A stretch of 64,000 bases of DNA, from the NCBI RefSeq assembly GCF_000743945.1, contig NZ_CP009238.1:496001-560000 (forward strand), written 5' to 3'. The position numbers and the translations under genes are program-made. Under the pieces are notes generated by a model, which had not been told where the DNA came from, did no database searches, and saw only the letters and a list, made by a program, of their open reading frames with translations. How positions within the stretch are numbered: the first letter of the stretch is position 1; every line of letters starts with the position of its first letter. This document shows, one piece after another, positions 10,178 through 19,495 of this stretch. The stretch is from Basilea psittacipulmonis DSM 24701 (GTDB lineage: Bacteria; Pseudomonadota; Gammaproteobacteria; Burkholderiales; Burkholderiaceae_B).

Positions 10178-11059
10178 ATGCGTGAGCTAGTCATTGAATG
10201 CCCCTTGAGTGAAGCAGAAGCCTTATCTGATCGTTTGCTTGACTCAGGGGCATTATCTGTTTCTATTGAAGATGCACAGCGAGATTCTGAGTTTGAACAA
10301 GCGATGTTTGGTGAACCAGGTATGGAAATTGAAACTCATGCTTGGGAAAAGAATATCGTTGTGTCTTTATGGCCCGATGAGGTCGATGAAAACCAAGTGT
10401 TAGAAGCCCTTGAGCTATCTGCATCAGATGTCCAATGGCGTGAAGTACCTGATGAAGACTGGGTGAGGCTAACACAATCCCAATTTGATCCCATTAAGAT
10501 AGGTGAAAAAATTTGGATTGTACCGAGTTGGCATAGTCTGGATGATGTGCCGTCTGGCAGTCTAACTTTACAACTTGATCCTGGGTTGGCTTTTGGCACA
10601 GGTAGTCATCCCACTACGCGTTTATGTGCTAAATGGCTAGAGGCACATTTACAGTCTGGTATGTCGGTATTAGACTATGGTTGTGGTTCTGGGATTTTAG
10701 GAATCATCGCTTCTAAGCTGGGTGCCAAAGAAGTTTACGGCACCGATATTGATGAACAAGCCATTACTGCTGCGACCTATAATGCTCAGGTGAATCAAAC
10801 GCCGATGACACTTTGTTTACCTGATGCGATGCCTGCTGATAAAACATTTGATGTCGTGGTGGCAAATATTCTCTCTAATCCCTTAAAGATGTTGGCTCCT
10901 TTGCTGTGCCATCGCGTTGCCAAAGGTGGTTTTTTGATTCTATCTGGGATTTTAGATAGTCAAGAAGCTGAAATTAAGGCATTCTACGCTCCTTGGATAG
11001 TCTTGCAATCTTTTGAGGTTCAAGAGGGCTGGGTTTGTTTATATGGTCAAATGATATAA
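10178..11059 (+). CDS. prmA: Ribosomal protein L11 methyltransferase
   Basis: PrmA trimethylates several amino groups of ribosomal protein L11 using S-adenosylmethionine. The 293-residue protein has the small N-terminal substrate-recognition domain and a C-terminal class I methyltransferase domain. Family signatures are DPGLAFGTGSHPTTRLC, the SAM loop VLDYGCGSGILGI and VVANILSNPL. The start is the ATG three bases after the accC stop; the TTG immediately before it is in frame but less likely. A good terminator follows 8 nt after the stop, ending the aroQ-accB-accC-prmA operon. Confidence 0.95.
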   Translation: MRELVIECPLSEAEALSDRLLDSGALSVSIEDAQRDSEFEQAMFGEPGMEIETHAWEKNIVVSLWPDEVDENQVLEALELSASDVQWREVPDEDWVRLTQSQFDPIKIGEKIWIVPSWHSLDDVPSGSLTLQLDPGLAFGTGSHPTTRLCAKWLEAHLQSGMSVLDYGCGSGILGIIASKLGAKEVYGTDIDEQAITAATYNAQVNQTPMTLCLPDAMPADKTFDVVVANILSNPLKMLAPLLCHRVAKGGFLILSGILDSQEAEIKAFYAPWIVLQSFEVQEGWVCLYGQMI

Positions 11060-11066
11060 AAAAGTG

Positions 11067-11090
11067 CTAGGGGTTTTCCCTAGATTTTTT
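11067..11090 (+). terminator. Rho-independent terminator after prmA
   Basis: The stem CTAGGG / CCCTAG with a 5-nt loop is followed by ATTTTTT, starting 8 nt after the prmA stop. It closes the aroQ-accBC-prmA operon. Confidence 0.85.
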
Positions 11091-11134
11091 CTTGTTGTTC
11101 CCTTTATATCACGAGATGGGTATATGATTTCTCT

Positions 11135-11164
11135 TGTTATCCTTTTTGCTTTGTAAAGATAACA
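11135..11164. promoter_or_regulatory. Inverted repeat upstream of putA (possible operator)
   Basis: TGTTATC and GATAACA form a 7-bp inverted repeat separated by 16 bp, 62 bp before the putA start. PutA here has no DNA-binding domain, so a separate regulator is expected. A binding role is inference from position and symmetry only; the symmetry is short enough to arise by chance. Confidence 0.3.
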
Positions 11165-11226
11165 CCTACGAGTTGAAATAATCATCCCCTTATTTTAACG
11201 TTGAATAATTTTCAAAAGGAAGATAC

Positions 11227-14200
11227 ATGTTTAAGTTTTCACACGCTCAGGAAGCCTTGCGTAATCGTATTACTGAAGCCTATCGTGCAGATGAAGCAAA
11301 GGCTGTTCAGTGGTTATTAGCTCAACAACCTTTAAATGAAGACGAAAAAGTAACGATTGCTAAACAAGCAAAAGAATTAATTTTAAAGGTAAGAGAAAAT
11401 CGCAAAAAAGCGTCAGGTGTTGATGCGTTGATGCACGAATTTACGCTTTCTACTGAAGAGGGAATTGCCTTGATGTGTTTGGCTGAAGCATTGTTGCGTA
11501 TTCCCGATGTAGAAACGCGTAACAAACTCATTCAAGACAAGATTTCAGGCGGTGATTGGAAAAAACATTTAGGACATAGCCCCTCTTTGTTTGTGAATTC
11601 AACGGCTTGGGGATTATTTATTACCGGTAAGTTAACCAGTTCGTTAAGTGAGAACAGTTTAAGCAGTGCTTTAACGCGTGTGGTGGCAAAAGGTGGGCAG
11701 CCTTTGATTCGTTTAGCGGTGAATCATGCCATGCGTTTATTAGGTAAACAATTTGTCACAGGTGAGACGATTGAAGAAGCCCTTAAAAACGGGGCGGCCA
11801 GAGAGAAAATGGGGTATCGTTTTTCCTTTGATATGTTGGGCGAAGCGGCGATGACTTCAGAAGATGCTCAGCGTTACTATCAAGATTATGTCAAAGCGAT
11901 TCATGCGATAGGAAAACAATCAGCGGGTAAAGGCGTTTATGATGGCAACGGTATTTCGGTGAAATTATCAGCGATTCATCCTCGTTATAGTCGTGCAAAA
12001 CATGAACGTGTGATGACTGAGTTGTTGCCACGTTTGAAAGAACTTTTCTTATTGGCAAAACAATACGATATTGGTTTGAATATCGATGCAGAAGAAGCGA
12101 ATCGTTTGGAATTATCACTTGATTTAATCGAATCATTGATTAAAGATCCAGATTTAAAAGGCTTCAAGGGTATTGGTATCGTGGTGCAGGCCTATCAGAA
12201 ACGTTGTCCATACGTTATCGATTATTTGGTGGACGTTGCTCGTCGCCATGGTCAAAAACTTATGATCCGTTTAGTTAAAGGTGCTTATTGGGATAGTGAA
12301 ATTAAATGGTCCCAATTAGAAGGTTTAGAGGGATACCCTGTGTACACTCGAAAAGCACATACAGATGTATCATATTTGGTGTGTGCTAGAAAATTATTAG
12401 CCGCTCAAGACGCGGTATTTCCTCAGTTTGCCACACATAACGCTTACACGGCTTGTGCGATTTATCATATGGGCAAAGGATTGGATTTTGAATTCCAATG
12501 TTTACACGGAATGGGTGAGACTTTATATGATCAAGTCGTCGGTGAGAAGAATTTAGGTCGCCGTGTACGGGTGTATGCACCAGTAGGAACGCATGAAACC
12601 TTGTTGGCTTATTTGGTGAGACGTTTATTGGAAAACGGGGCGAACTCGTCCTTTGTGAACCAATTAGTCGATGAAAAAGTCAGTATTGATGATTTGGTGA
12701 AATGTCCTTTGGATGTGGCAGAGACTTACCAAGGAAAAATGCACCAAGCTCTACCTTTGCCAAGAAAATTATACGGATCGGCACGCGATAACTCACTAGG
12801 AATTGATTTGAGTAATGAGTTAGCGTTGGCACAGTTAGAACAAGCGATGAATGCCTTTGAACCTCATTATGTAGCCAGTTCATTATTAGCGGTTGCAGAT
12901 GAACAAGCAAAAACTGTTGAGGTGTTAAATCCAGCTAATCATGATGATAAGGTTGGTCAAGCGACTTTCTCGGATGTAAAAGTGGTTTCTAAAGTGATTG
13001 AAGCTGCTATTGCGGGTCAGACGGCATGGGCATCGAAACCCGTAAAAGAACGTGCAGATTGCTTGCGTCGTTTTGCTGATTTAATGGAAGAACACATGCC
13101 TTCTTTAATGGCCTTGGCGATTCGTGAGGCTGGAAAAACCTTAACGAACGCGATTGCTGAGATTCGTGAAGCAGTGGATTTTTGCCGTTATTATGCAGAT
13201 GAAGCAGAACATCATTTACCTGCTGATGCACAAGCTGTCGGGGCGGTGGTGACGATTAGCCCATGGAATTTCCCATTGGCGATTTTTATTGGACAAACCG
13301 TTGCTGCGTTAGTGGTTGGTAATAGCGTGGTGGCCAAACCAGCTGAACAAACGAGTTTAATTGCTCATCGTGCGGTCACCTTGTTGCATCAGGCAGGTGT
13401 GCCGACGACTGCGTTGCAGTTGATATTAGGGGCAGGTGATGTCGGTGCCGCATTGACATCCGATGCACGTATTGCAGGGGTGATTTTTACAGGATCAACT
13501 GAAGTTGCTAAATTAATCAATAAAAACTTAAAAGCTCGCGATGATCAGCCTCTTTTAATTGCTGAAACGGGCGGACAAAATGCCATGATTGTGGACAGTA
13601 CCGCTTTGCCAGAACAAGTCTGCGTAGATGTATTGAATTCTGCTTTTGATTCGGCAGGTCAACGTTGTTCTGCATTACGTATTTTATGCGTACAAGAAGA
13701 AGTAGCAGATCGTACTTTGAAGATGATTAAAGATGCGATGAACGAGCTTAAAGTAGGTAATCCTGTTGATATGGATACGGATATTGGCCCAGTTATTGAT
13801 GCAGAGGCACAGAAAAACCTTAACGATCATATCCAACATATTTCTAAAGTGGCCAAAAACGTTCATCAAATTAAGATGCAGGATACGCTTGAAAGCAAAG
13901 GCACTTACGTGTTGCCAACTTTAATTGAATTAAATAATTTAAATGAGTTGAAAAAAGAAGTGTTTGGTCCCGTCTTGCATGTGATACGTTATCGTAGTGA
14001 GGATCTGTTGAATTTAATTGATCAAATTAATGCTAAAGGTTATGCCTTAACACATGGTGTACATAGCCGTATTGATGCAACAGTGGCACAAATTATCGAT
14101 CGCGTTAACGCGGGTAATATCTATGTGAACCGCAATATCGTAGGGGCTGTGGTAGGCGTGCAACCTTTCGGTGGACATGGTTTATCGGGTACAGGACCTA

Positions 14201-14823
14201 AAGCAGGCGGTCCATTCTATTTACAACGTTTGATCAATACAAAACAATGGCGTAAACCACTTGTCACGACAGAAGCTGTGTTTGATCAAAAAGCGGCAGA
14301 TGCTTTGATTCACTCATTAAACCAAAATGCGAATATTCAGAATAAAGCGTATTTGCAAGAGGCGGTTAATCAAGCCAAGGCATACCATCTTCACGGTGCT
14401 GTCGCGACATTAAAAGGGCCAACAGGTGAAGAGAATACCTTGCATTGGGAATTACCAAAAGGTATTTGGTTATATGGTGGTGATTTAGAACAGGCTTTAA
14501 AAGTCGCTGTACAACTACAGGTGTTAGGGTTTAAGTTCTTTGTGTTACCTGATCATCCTGTTGCCCAGTACTCATCAGTGTTTTCTGGTTTAACGGTTAC
14601 AGAACATTCGTTGATTTTAAGCAACGTCAGCCACGTTTTATCGCTAGGTAGTTTCCCTAGTGCAGAGCGTTTGCGTCTTGCAGACTCTCAAGGGGCTATC
14701 GTACACTTAATTGAAACGCAGCAGGAAGTTGATTATTTGCGTTTGTACCAAGAGGTCAGTGTCAGTATCAATACAACCGCTGCGGGTGGCAATGCAAGCC
14801 TCATGGCAATGAGTGAAGCATGA
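11227..14823 (+). CDS. putA: Bifunctional proline dehydrogenase / P5C dehydrogenase
   Basis: PutA oxidises proline to glutamate in two steps, with FAD and then NAD, feeding electrons to the quinone pool. The 1198 residues comprise a proline dehydrogenase barrel (about residues 150-480, with GNGISVKLSAIHPRYSRAKHER and RLVKGAYWDSEIK) and an aldehyde dehydrogenase module (about 560-1010). The latter has SPWNFPLAIFIG, ETGGQNAMIV and the catalytic Cys near residue 814 in SAGQRCSALR. About 190 further residues form the C-terminal extension of long bifunctional PutAs. There is no N-terminal ribbon-helix-helix domain, so unlike E. coli PutA it cannot repress its own operon. AAGGAAG precedes the ATG, and putP follows 34 nt later. 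Confidence 0.96.
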   Translation: MFKFSHAQEALRNRITEAYRADEAKAVQWLLAQQPLNEDEKVTIAKQAKELILKVRENRKKASGVDALMHEFTLSTEEGIALMCLAEALLRIPDVETRNKLIQDKISGGDWKKHLGHSPSLFVNSTAWGLFITGKLTSSLSENSLSSALTRVVAKGGQPLIRLAVNHAMRLLGKQFVTGETIEEALKNGAAREKMGYRFSFDMLGEAAMTSEDAQRYYQDYVKAIHAIGKQSAGKGVYDGNGISVKLSAIHPRYSRAKHERVMTELLPRLKELFLLAKQYDIGLNIDAEEANRLELSLDLIESLIKDPDLKGFKGIGIVVQAYQKRCPYVIDYLVDVARRHGQKLMIRLVKGAYWDSEIKWSQLEGLEGYPVYTRKAHTDVSYLVCARKLLAAQDAVFPQFATHNAYTACAIYHMGKGLDFEFQCLHGMGETLYDQVVGEKNLGRRVRVYAPVGTHETLLAYLVRRLLENGANSSFVNQLVDEKVSIDDLVKCPLDVAETYQGKMHQALPLPRKLYGSARDNSLGIDLSNELALAQLEQAMNAFEPHYVASSLLAVADEQAKTVEVLNPANHDDKVGQATFSDVKVVSKVIEAAIAGQTAWASKPVKERADCLRRFADLMEEHMPSLMALAIREAGKTLTNAIAEIREAVDFCRYYADEAEHHLPADAQAVGAVVTISPWNFPLAIFIGQTVAALVVGNSVVAKPAEQTSLIAHRAVTLLHQAGVPTTALQLILGAGDVGAALTSDARIAGVIFTGSTEVAKLINKNLKARDDQPLLIAETGGQNAMIVDSTALPEQVCVDVLNSAFDSAGQRCSALRILCVQEEVADRTLKMIKDAMNELKVGNPVDMDTDIGPVIDAEAQKNLNDHIQHISKVAKNVHQIKMQDTLESKGTYVLPTLIELNNLNELKKEVFGPVLHVIRYRSEDLLNLIDQINAKGYALTHGVHSRIDATVAQIIDRVNAGNIYVNRNIVGAVVGVQPFGGHGLSGTGPKAGGPFYLQRLINTKQWRKPLVTTEAVFDQKAADALIHSLNQNANIQNKAYLQEAVNQAKAYHLHGAVATLKGPTGEENTLHWELPKGIWLYGGDLEQALKVAVQLQVLGFKFFVLPDHPVAQYSSVFSGLTVTEHSLILSNVSHVLSLGSFPSAERLRLADSQGAIVHLIETQQEVDYLRLYQEVSVSINTTAAGGNASLMAMSEA

Positions 14824-14857
14824 TGAAAATTTAATTTAAAAGGAAGAAGGAATCCCC

Positions 14858-16330
14858 ATGTTTAATCCTTTATATATTACATTTGCTGTGTACATTATCC
14901 TCGTGTTGGGAATTGGCTTTATCGCTTATTTTTCGACACGTAATTTCGATGATTATATTTTGGGTGGTCGCAGTCTAGGTAGTTTTGTAACCGCGATGTC
15001 TGCTGGTGCTTCAGATATGTCTGGCTGGCTTTTAATGGGTTTGCCAGGTGCTATCTATTTATCGGGTCTTAATGAGTCTTGGATTGCGATTGGTTTGTTA
15101 GTGGGTGCTTATTTTAACTGGCGACTAGTGTCTGGTCGTTTGCGTATTCATACCGAGTTAAATCATAACGCGTTAACATTACCAGAATATTTTTACCAGC
15201 GTTTTGGTGCACGCACACCGATGATCAAAGTCGTCTCAGCTTTGGTGATTTTGGTCTTTTTCACTTTGTATTGTGCATCAGGTATTATCGCGGGTGCTAA
15301 GCTATTCCAGTTGTTGTTTGATGTTAGCTATACCCAAGCGATGTGGTTAGGTGCAGGAGCAACGATTATTTATACCTTTATCGGTGGGTTCTTGGCAGTA
15401 AGCTGGACAGATACGGTTCAAGCCACCTTGATGTTATTTGCATTGATTCTGACACCGATTATGGTGTATTTAAGCTTGGGTGGTGCCGATCAATTCCAGT
15501 CAGCTATGGAACACGCTATTTCTGTTACAACTAAAGATTACAGTAGTTTGTTGGCAGGAACAAGTTTTATTGGCATTATTAGTGCGGCGGCGTGGGGATT
15601 AGGTTATTTTGGACAACCTCATATCTTGGCTCGTTTTATGGCAGCAGAAAGCAAAAAATCATTGGTTTCAGCTCGTCGCATTGGTATGACTTGGATGTTC
15701 TTGTGCTTAGGTGGTGCGGTTGCGGTAGGTTATTTTGGTATTGCTTATTACTATGATAAACCTGTTAGTTCAGCCGATGCAGAAAAAATCTTTATGTATT
15801 TAGCTCGTGATTTGTTTAATCCATGGATTGCGGGTGTGCTGTTATCGGCTATTTTGGCAGCCGTAATGTCAACATTAAGTTGCCAATTATTAGTGTCTTC
15901 ATCAGCGATTACAGAGGATTTCTATAAAGGCTTCTTAAGACCAAAAGCTTCTCAAAAAGAGTTGGTGTGGATTGGCCGTGCGATGGTATTAGCGGTTGCG
16001 GCAATCGCGATTTACATTGCTCGTGATGAAAATAGTAGCGTCTTAAAAGTTGTTTCTTACGCATGGGCTGGTTTTGGAGCTGCATTTGGACCAGTGGTTA
16101 TTCTATCTGTTTTCTCAAAACGCATTTCATCGGTGGCTGCTGTGGCAGGGATGATTGTCGGTTCTTTAGTGGTTGTGGGTTGGAAATATATTGATTCACC
16201 TATTTATGAGATTATCCCTGGCTTTATTGCTTGCTGGATAGTGACTTATGTTTTATCACTTGAATCGCCTGCTTCAAAAGAAGTTCAAGAGAAATTTGAA
16301 CAAGCCGATAATATCTATCGTTCTGAATAA
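14858..16330 (+). CDS. putP: Sodium/proline symporter
   Basis: PutP imports proline with Na+ across the inner membrane. The 490-residue protein of the SSS family has about 13 hydrophobic segments. It shows the family stretches GGRSLGSFVTAMSAGASDMSGWLLMG (residues about 36-60), in which the sodium- and proline-binding serines lie, GGFLAVSWTDTVQA and ILAAVMSTLSCQLLVSSSAI. The ribosome binding site AAGGAAGAAGGA lies before the ATG. It is co-directional with putA and very probably in the same operon, supplying its substrate; a terminator follows. Confidence 0.96.
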   Translation: MFNPLYITFAVYIILVLGIGFIAYFSTRNFDDYILGGRSLGSFVTAMSAGASDMSGWLLMGLPGAIYLSGLNESWIAIGLLVGAYFNWRLVSGRLRIHTELNHNALTLPEYFYQRFGARTPMIKVVSALVILVFFTLYCASGIIAGAKLFQLLFDVSYTQAMWLGAGATIIYTFIGGFLAVSWTDTVQATLMLFALILTPIMVYLSLGGADQFQSAMEHAISVTTKDYSSLLAGTSFIGIISAAAWGLGYFGQPHILARFMAAESKKSLVSARRIGMTWMFLCLGGAVAVGYFGIAYYYDKPVSSADAEKIFMYLARDLFNPWIAGVLLSAILAAVMSTLSCQLLVSSSAITEDFYKGFLRPKASQKELVWIGRAMVLAVAAIAIYIARDENSSVLKVVSYAWAGFGAAFGPVVILSVFSKRISSVAAVAGMIVGSLVVVGWKYIDSPIYEIIPGFIACWIVTYVLSLESPASKEVQEKFEQADNIYRSE

Positions 16331-16357
16331 ATCGTTCGATAAGAATGGAGAAATCAT

Positions 16358-16388
16358 GCACCTCAGATTTAAATGGGGTGCTTTTTTT
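16358..16388 (+). terminator. Rho-independent terminator after putP
   Basis: GCACC and GGTGC pair across a 14-nt A/T-rich loop and are followed by seven T residues, 28 nt after the putP stop. The rest of 16389-16587 shows no convincing gene. Confidence 0.75.
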
Positions 16389-16587
16389 ATGCGTCTAGTT
16401 ATACGTTTAGTATGGGATACACCGAGGGAAATCCCTTTAGAGGCTTGTGTCCCTGAAGTTTTTTATGCCTGCAGTATAAGCTATAACTATTTTCGATTTA
16501 ATGATGAAGGGCAAAGATCCTATTTGATGTGGAAACGATAGATATTGGGATGATGCTGATAAGTCGTTATAATAAGTAAGATGATTA

Positions 16588-18180
16588 ATGGTCAACGGGA
16601 AAACAAAAGAGATGAGCTTACTTTCAGATAAGACATTTAGACTGTATTTTAATTTTTTTATTATTTGTATTTTAGTGAATTTAGTGTCTCGATGGGCCAA
16701 TGTTTTATTCAGCAATATCGGAATATTTGGACTGGCGTTAAGTTTGCTACTGGCTTCAGGTAATAAATTTTGCTTACGTATTTTGATTCTTCCTGCTATT
16801 TTGACGATTATTTTTGGGGCGATTTATGCGACCTATGGGCCTATTTCCTTGGGAATGTACGCCGCTTTTGCTGAAACAAATATCACGGAAGTGTTAGGTT
16901 TTTCGAGTACTTTTTCATGGGTGGTGATTCTCCAAACCTTAGCATTTGTGATTGCGTTTGTTTGTTATTACCGTTTAAGCACGCCTGTGATACAAGGCAA
17001 TACCATGCCAGATGGTTCTAATGCCAAACCATTGAAGATAATTTTATTCTTAGTGTTTTTGGGTTGCGTATATATTTCTTTTCCCATCCAAGCATTGAAG
17101 AACTTTGTGAGTACAGGGTTTGAATACCATAAAGTGGTTAAAGAATTATTAGAAGAGTCTAAAAAGCCCAATACATGGGAAGTTACGAAAAATGAATATT
17201 ACCAAAAGTATAAAAACTATGTATTGGTGATAGGTGAAAGTGCAAGAGCCGATTATTTTTCAGTTTTTGGTTATGATCATGAAACCACGCCGTTTTTAAA
17301 TCAAGCTAAAGGTATCTTTTTCACAAAAGCCTATTCACCTAGTTATGGCACCGTTTTATCGCTATCCCGAACACTCCAATTACCATTGAAAGACGGTATA
17401 GATTTTGACGTTAAAAACAATATTATGAATTTGGCCAATAAGGGTGGTTATGAAACGATTTGGATTACCAATCAAGGTAAATTAGGTACTCATGATACGT
17501 CTTCATCTTTTATTGCCAGCAGTGCTAAACACCTTGAATACTTGCATACAGGTAGTTATCAGTCTTTCAATGTAGATGATGACGAATTGTTAGTGAGGTT
17601 AGAAAAGTATTTGAAAGAACCTGTAGAGGGTTCGCGTGTGATTGTTTTACATACTTTTGGTTCACATGTCGATCCTTGTCATCGTTTACATGGCTTTGAA
17701 AACAACTTTACCGTATTTAAGAAAAAAGAGGCGAATTGTTATCTTGCGACGATCCGAAAAACAGATGAGTTTTTGAGAAAGCTGCAAGAACGAATCAGCA
17801 AAGAGGGTAGTTATTCGATTATTTATTTTTCTGATCATGGTATAGAAGTCAATGATGAACGTGTAGGGCCTAGTTCGATGTACATTAGTAGTTATCATGT
17901 TCCATTCCTAATCTTGAACAGTGATAGTCGGGAACATGAGATTTATGATAAATACTACAGTAATCTGCATTTTATGTCTTTGTATGCCCAATGGCTAGGT
18001 TTAAACACCAATCACACGGATAAGGCTTTTAACCCTCATCATGTTCAAACGATGAAAGAAGTTTCTCCTTTGCTTATTTATTATGAGGGGGAAAATGAAG
18101 ACGGTAACTACAAAAGAATGGTTTCTCCTTTGTTATTACCCGAAGATAAAAACCTAGAAAGCACATCAGAGAAAAAATAG
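16588..18180 (+). CDS. Phosphoethanolamine-transferase-like membrane enzyme (sulfatase fold)
   Basis: A 530-residue protein with about five N-terminal membrane helices (to residue 170) and a periplasmic alkaline-phosphatase/sulfatase-type domain. Metal and catalytic motifs of phosphoethanolamine transferases are present: GESARADYFSVFGYD (residues 216-230), a likely nucleophile Thr255 in SYGTVLSLSRTL, H355/H360 in LHTFGSH and D416/H417 in FSDHG. The family transfers phosphoethanolamine from phosphatidylethanolamine to lipid A, core sugars or other glycans. The neighbouring heptosyltransferase and Kdo kinase make an LPS target likely, but the acceptor cannot be read from sequence, so I give no symbol (eptA, eptB and eptC/cptA are all possible). 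A second in-frame ATG at 16612 is a possible start. Confidence 0.8.
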   Translation: MVNGKTKEMSLLSDKTFRLYFNFFIICILVNLVSRWANVLFSNIGIFGLALSLLLASGNKFCLRILILPAILTIIFGAIYATYGPISLGMYAAFAETNITEVLGFSSTFSWVVILQTLAFVIAFVCYYRLSTPVIQGNTMPDGSNAKPLKIILFLVFLGCVYISFPIQALKNFVSTGFEYHKVVKELLEESKKPNTWEVTKNEYYQKYKNYVLVIGESARADYFSVFGYDHETTPFLNQAKGIFFTKAYSPSYGTVLSLSRTLQLPLKDGIDFDVKNNIMNLANKGGYETIWITNQGKLGTHDTSSSFIASSAKHLEYLHTGSYQSFNVDDDELLVRLEKYLKEPVEGSRVIVLHTFGSHVDPCHRLHGFENNFTVFKKKEANCYLATIRKTDEFLRKLQERISKEGSYSIIYFSDHGIEVNDERVGPSSMYISSYHVPFLILNSDSREHEIYDKYYSNLHFMSLYAQWLGLNTNHTDKAFNPHHVQTMKEVSPLLIYYEGENEDGNYKRMVSPLLLPEDKNLESTSEKK

Positions 18181-18188
18181 TGTACTTT

Positions 18189-18344
18189 AAAGCTTGTGTT
18201 TAAGCGGTTCTTGGTAAGTGTAATCGCTGAATCGGATATAAGTGATGGATAAACGGCTGATGCAACACGTGACGGTGGTGGGCGGTTTAATCGATGGGTT
18301 TAAAGATCGACTGCTTCATGAAAGCTCGTGTTTAAGCGGTTCTT
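18189..18344. repeat. Direct repeat of a 24-bp element, 132 bp apart
   Basis: The element AAAGCT(T/C)GTGTTTAAGCGGTTCTT occurs at 18189-18212 and 18321-18344 with one mismatch. It fills the space between the convergent phosphoethanolamine-transferase-like gene and the heptosyltransferase gene. It may be two ends of a duplicated 132-bp unit whose middle has diverged. No coding potential is seen. Confidence 0.7.
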
Positions 18345-18360
18345 TCGAGTAAAGATAAAT

Positions 18361-19407
18361 TTAAATATCAGGGAATAAAAGTTCCTTGGCTTTATTGATC
18401 ACGGACTGAGGCGAAATTTCTTGCATGAGATTGGGGGTGCTGAGTTTTTTTGCCCAGTTTTGAGTAGATGAATGTTTAAACTCTTGGGCCGCATGTTTCT
18501 CATACACCGAAATAACATTATCAAGCTGTAAATAAGGTCCTGTGCGAGTAGGGTTATGATAGGCATATAGTCCAATGACGGTTGTGTCTAAAGCATTGGC
18601 AATATGTACGGGTCCTGAATCGGGGGCAATGACTAAATCAACTTGAGCGATTAAAGCGGCCAATTCTCTAAGACTGGTTTTGCCTACTAAATTAATCACA
18701 GGTACTTGGCATTGTTGTTCGATTTTTTGTGCACACAAACGTTCACGTTCGCTCGGTGAGCCTGCTAATAAAATATGAGCTCCACATTGATGTAACGCTT
18801 GGATGGTTGCTGCGTATCCCTCAATGGTCCAATCTTTTTCCGCTTTGCTTGAACAAGGAGAAATTAAGACATTTTTTTTATTGGCCATAAGATAGACTGA
18901 CATATCTTCTTTCATTTCTTTTGGCAAATAGAAATTCCAATGTGGAGTTTCCATGGGTACGCCTAATAAACGAGCAAATTCGATAAACCCTGATAATACG
19001 TGGTTTTCAGACGGACGCTCAATTTTTTTATTGGTAAATAACCATTGGCCCTCTCTGGCTCGTTCTTTGTTAAACCCAATTTTATATTTGGCCTTGATGA
19101 ATAAGGAAAGTAAAGAAGCACGAAAAGATGATTGCATATTGAGTAGTGCATCAAATCGCTTTCCTTTTAATGCTTGATGCACTTCTTTAAAGGCGTGCAA
19201 TCCTTTCTTTTTGTCAAATACAACAAAATGGATATTTGGAATGCCTGTTAATAAGCCATATTCTGTTTTTCCGACAACCCAAGTGATTTCTGTTTTAGGA
19301 AAATGAGTTTGTATTGCTTGAACGACTGATAAAGCATTACACACATCGCCAACAGCTGAAAGTCTTAATATACAGATAGACTGCGGTTCTTTGTTAAATA
19401 AGCTCAT
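18361..19407 (-). CDS. Glycosyltransferase family 9, probable LPS heptosyltransferase
   Basis: A GT-B fold ADP-heptose transferase of about 348 residues. It has ICILRLSAVGDVCNALSVVQAI at the N-terminus, VLISPCSSKAEKDWTIEGYA in the middle and the donor-binding VDLVIAPDSGPVHIANALDTTVIGLY near the C-terminus. Such enzymes add L-glycero-D-manno-heptose to Kdo (WaaC) or to the first heptose (WaaF) on the cytoplasmic face. The neighbouring kdkA favours a WaaC-type inner-core step, but I cannot separate the two. The frame is open up to 19506, but that would overlap the divergent kdkA start. The ATG at 19407 (MSLFNKEP), just before the conserved domain, is the better start. Confidence 0.85.
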   Translation of the reverse strand: MSLFNKEPQSICILRLSAVGDVCNALSVVQAIQTHFPKTEITWVVGKTEYGLLTGIPNIHFVVFDKKKGLHAFKEVHQALKGKRFDALLNMQSSFRASLLSLFIKAKYKIGFNKERAREGQWLFTNKKIERPSENHVLSGFIEFARLLGVPMETPHWNFYLPKEMKEDMSVYLMANKKNVLISPCSSKAEKDWTIEGYAATIQALHQCGAHILLAGSPSERERLCAQKIEQQCQVPVINLVGKTSLRELAALIAQVDLVIAPDSGPVHIANALDTTVIGLYAYHNPTRTGPYLQLDNVISVYEKHAAQEFKHSSTQNWAKKLSTPNLMQEISPQSVINKAKELLFPDI

Positions 19408-19495
19408 AAAAACAGACGTATGAATAAAGTAAATGTGACTATTGTAAAATAAAATATTATTAAACATACATAGGCTGTCTGCACGGACTGAATTT

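Noticed and set aside
16248..16541. A 97-codon open frame overlapping the end of putP
   Set aside because: It overlaps putP in another frame, contains the putP terminator and has no ribosome binding site or recognisable domain.
18189..18344. DNA uptake sequences of the Pasteurellaceae or Neisseria type
   Set aside because: AAGCGGTT is found in these repeats but not scattered through the window at the density expected for uptake signals, and the known core sequences do not match.
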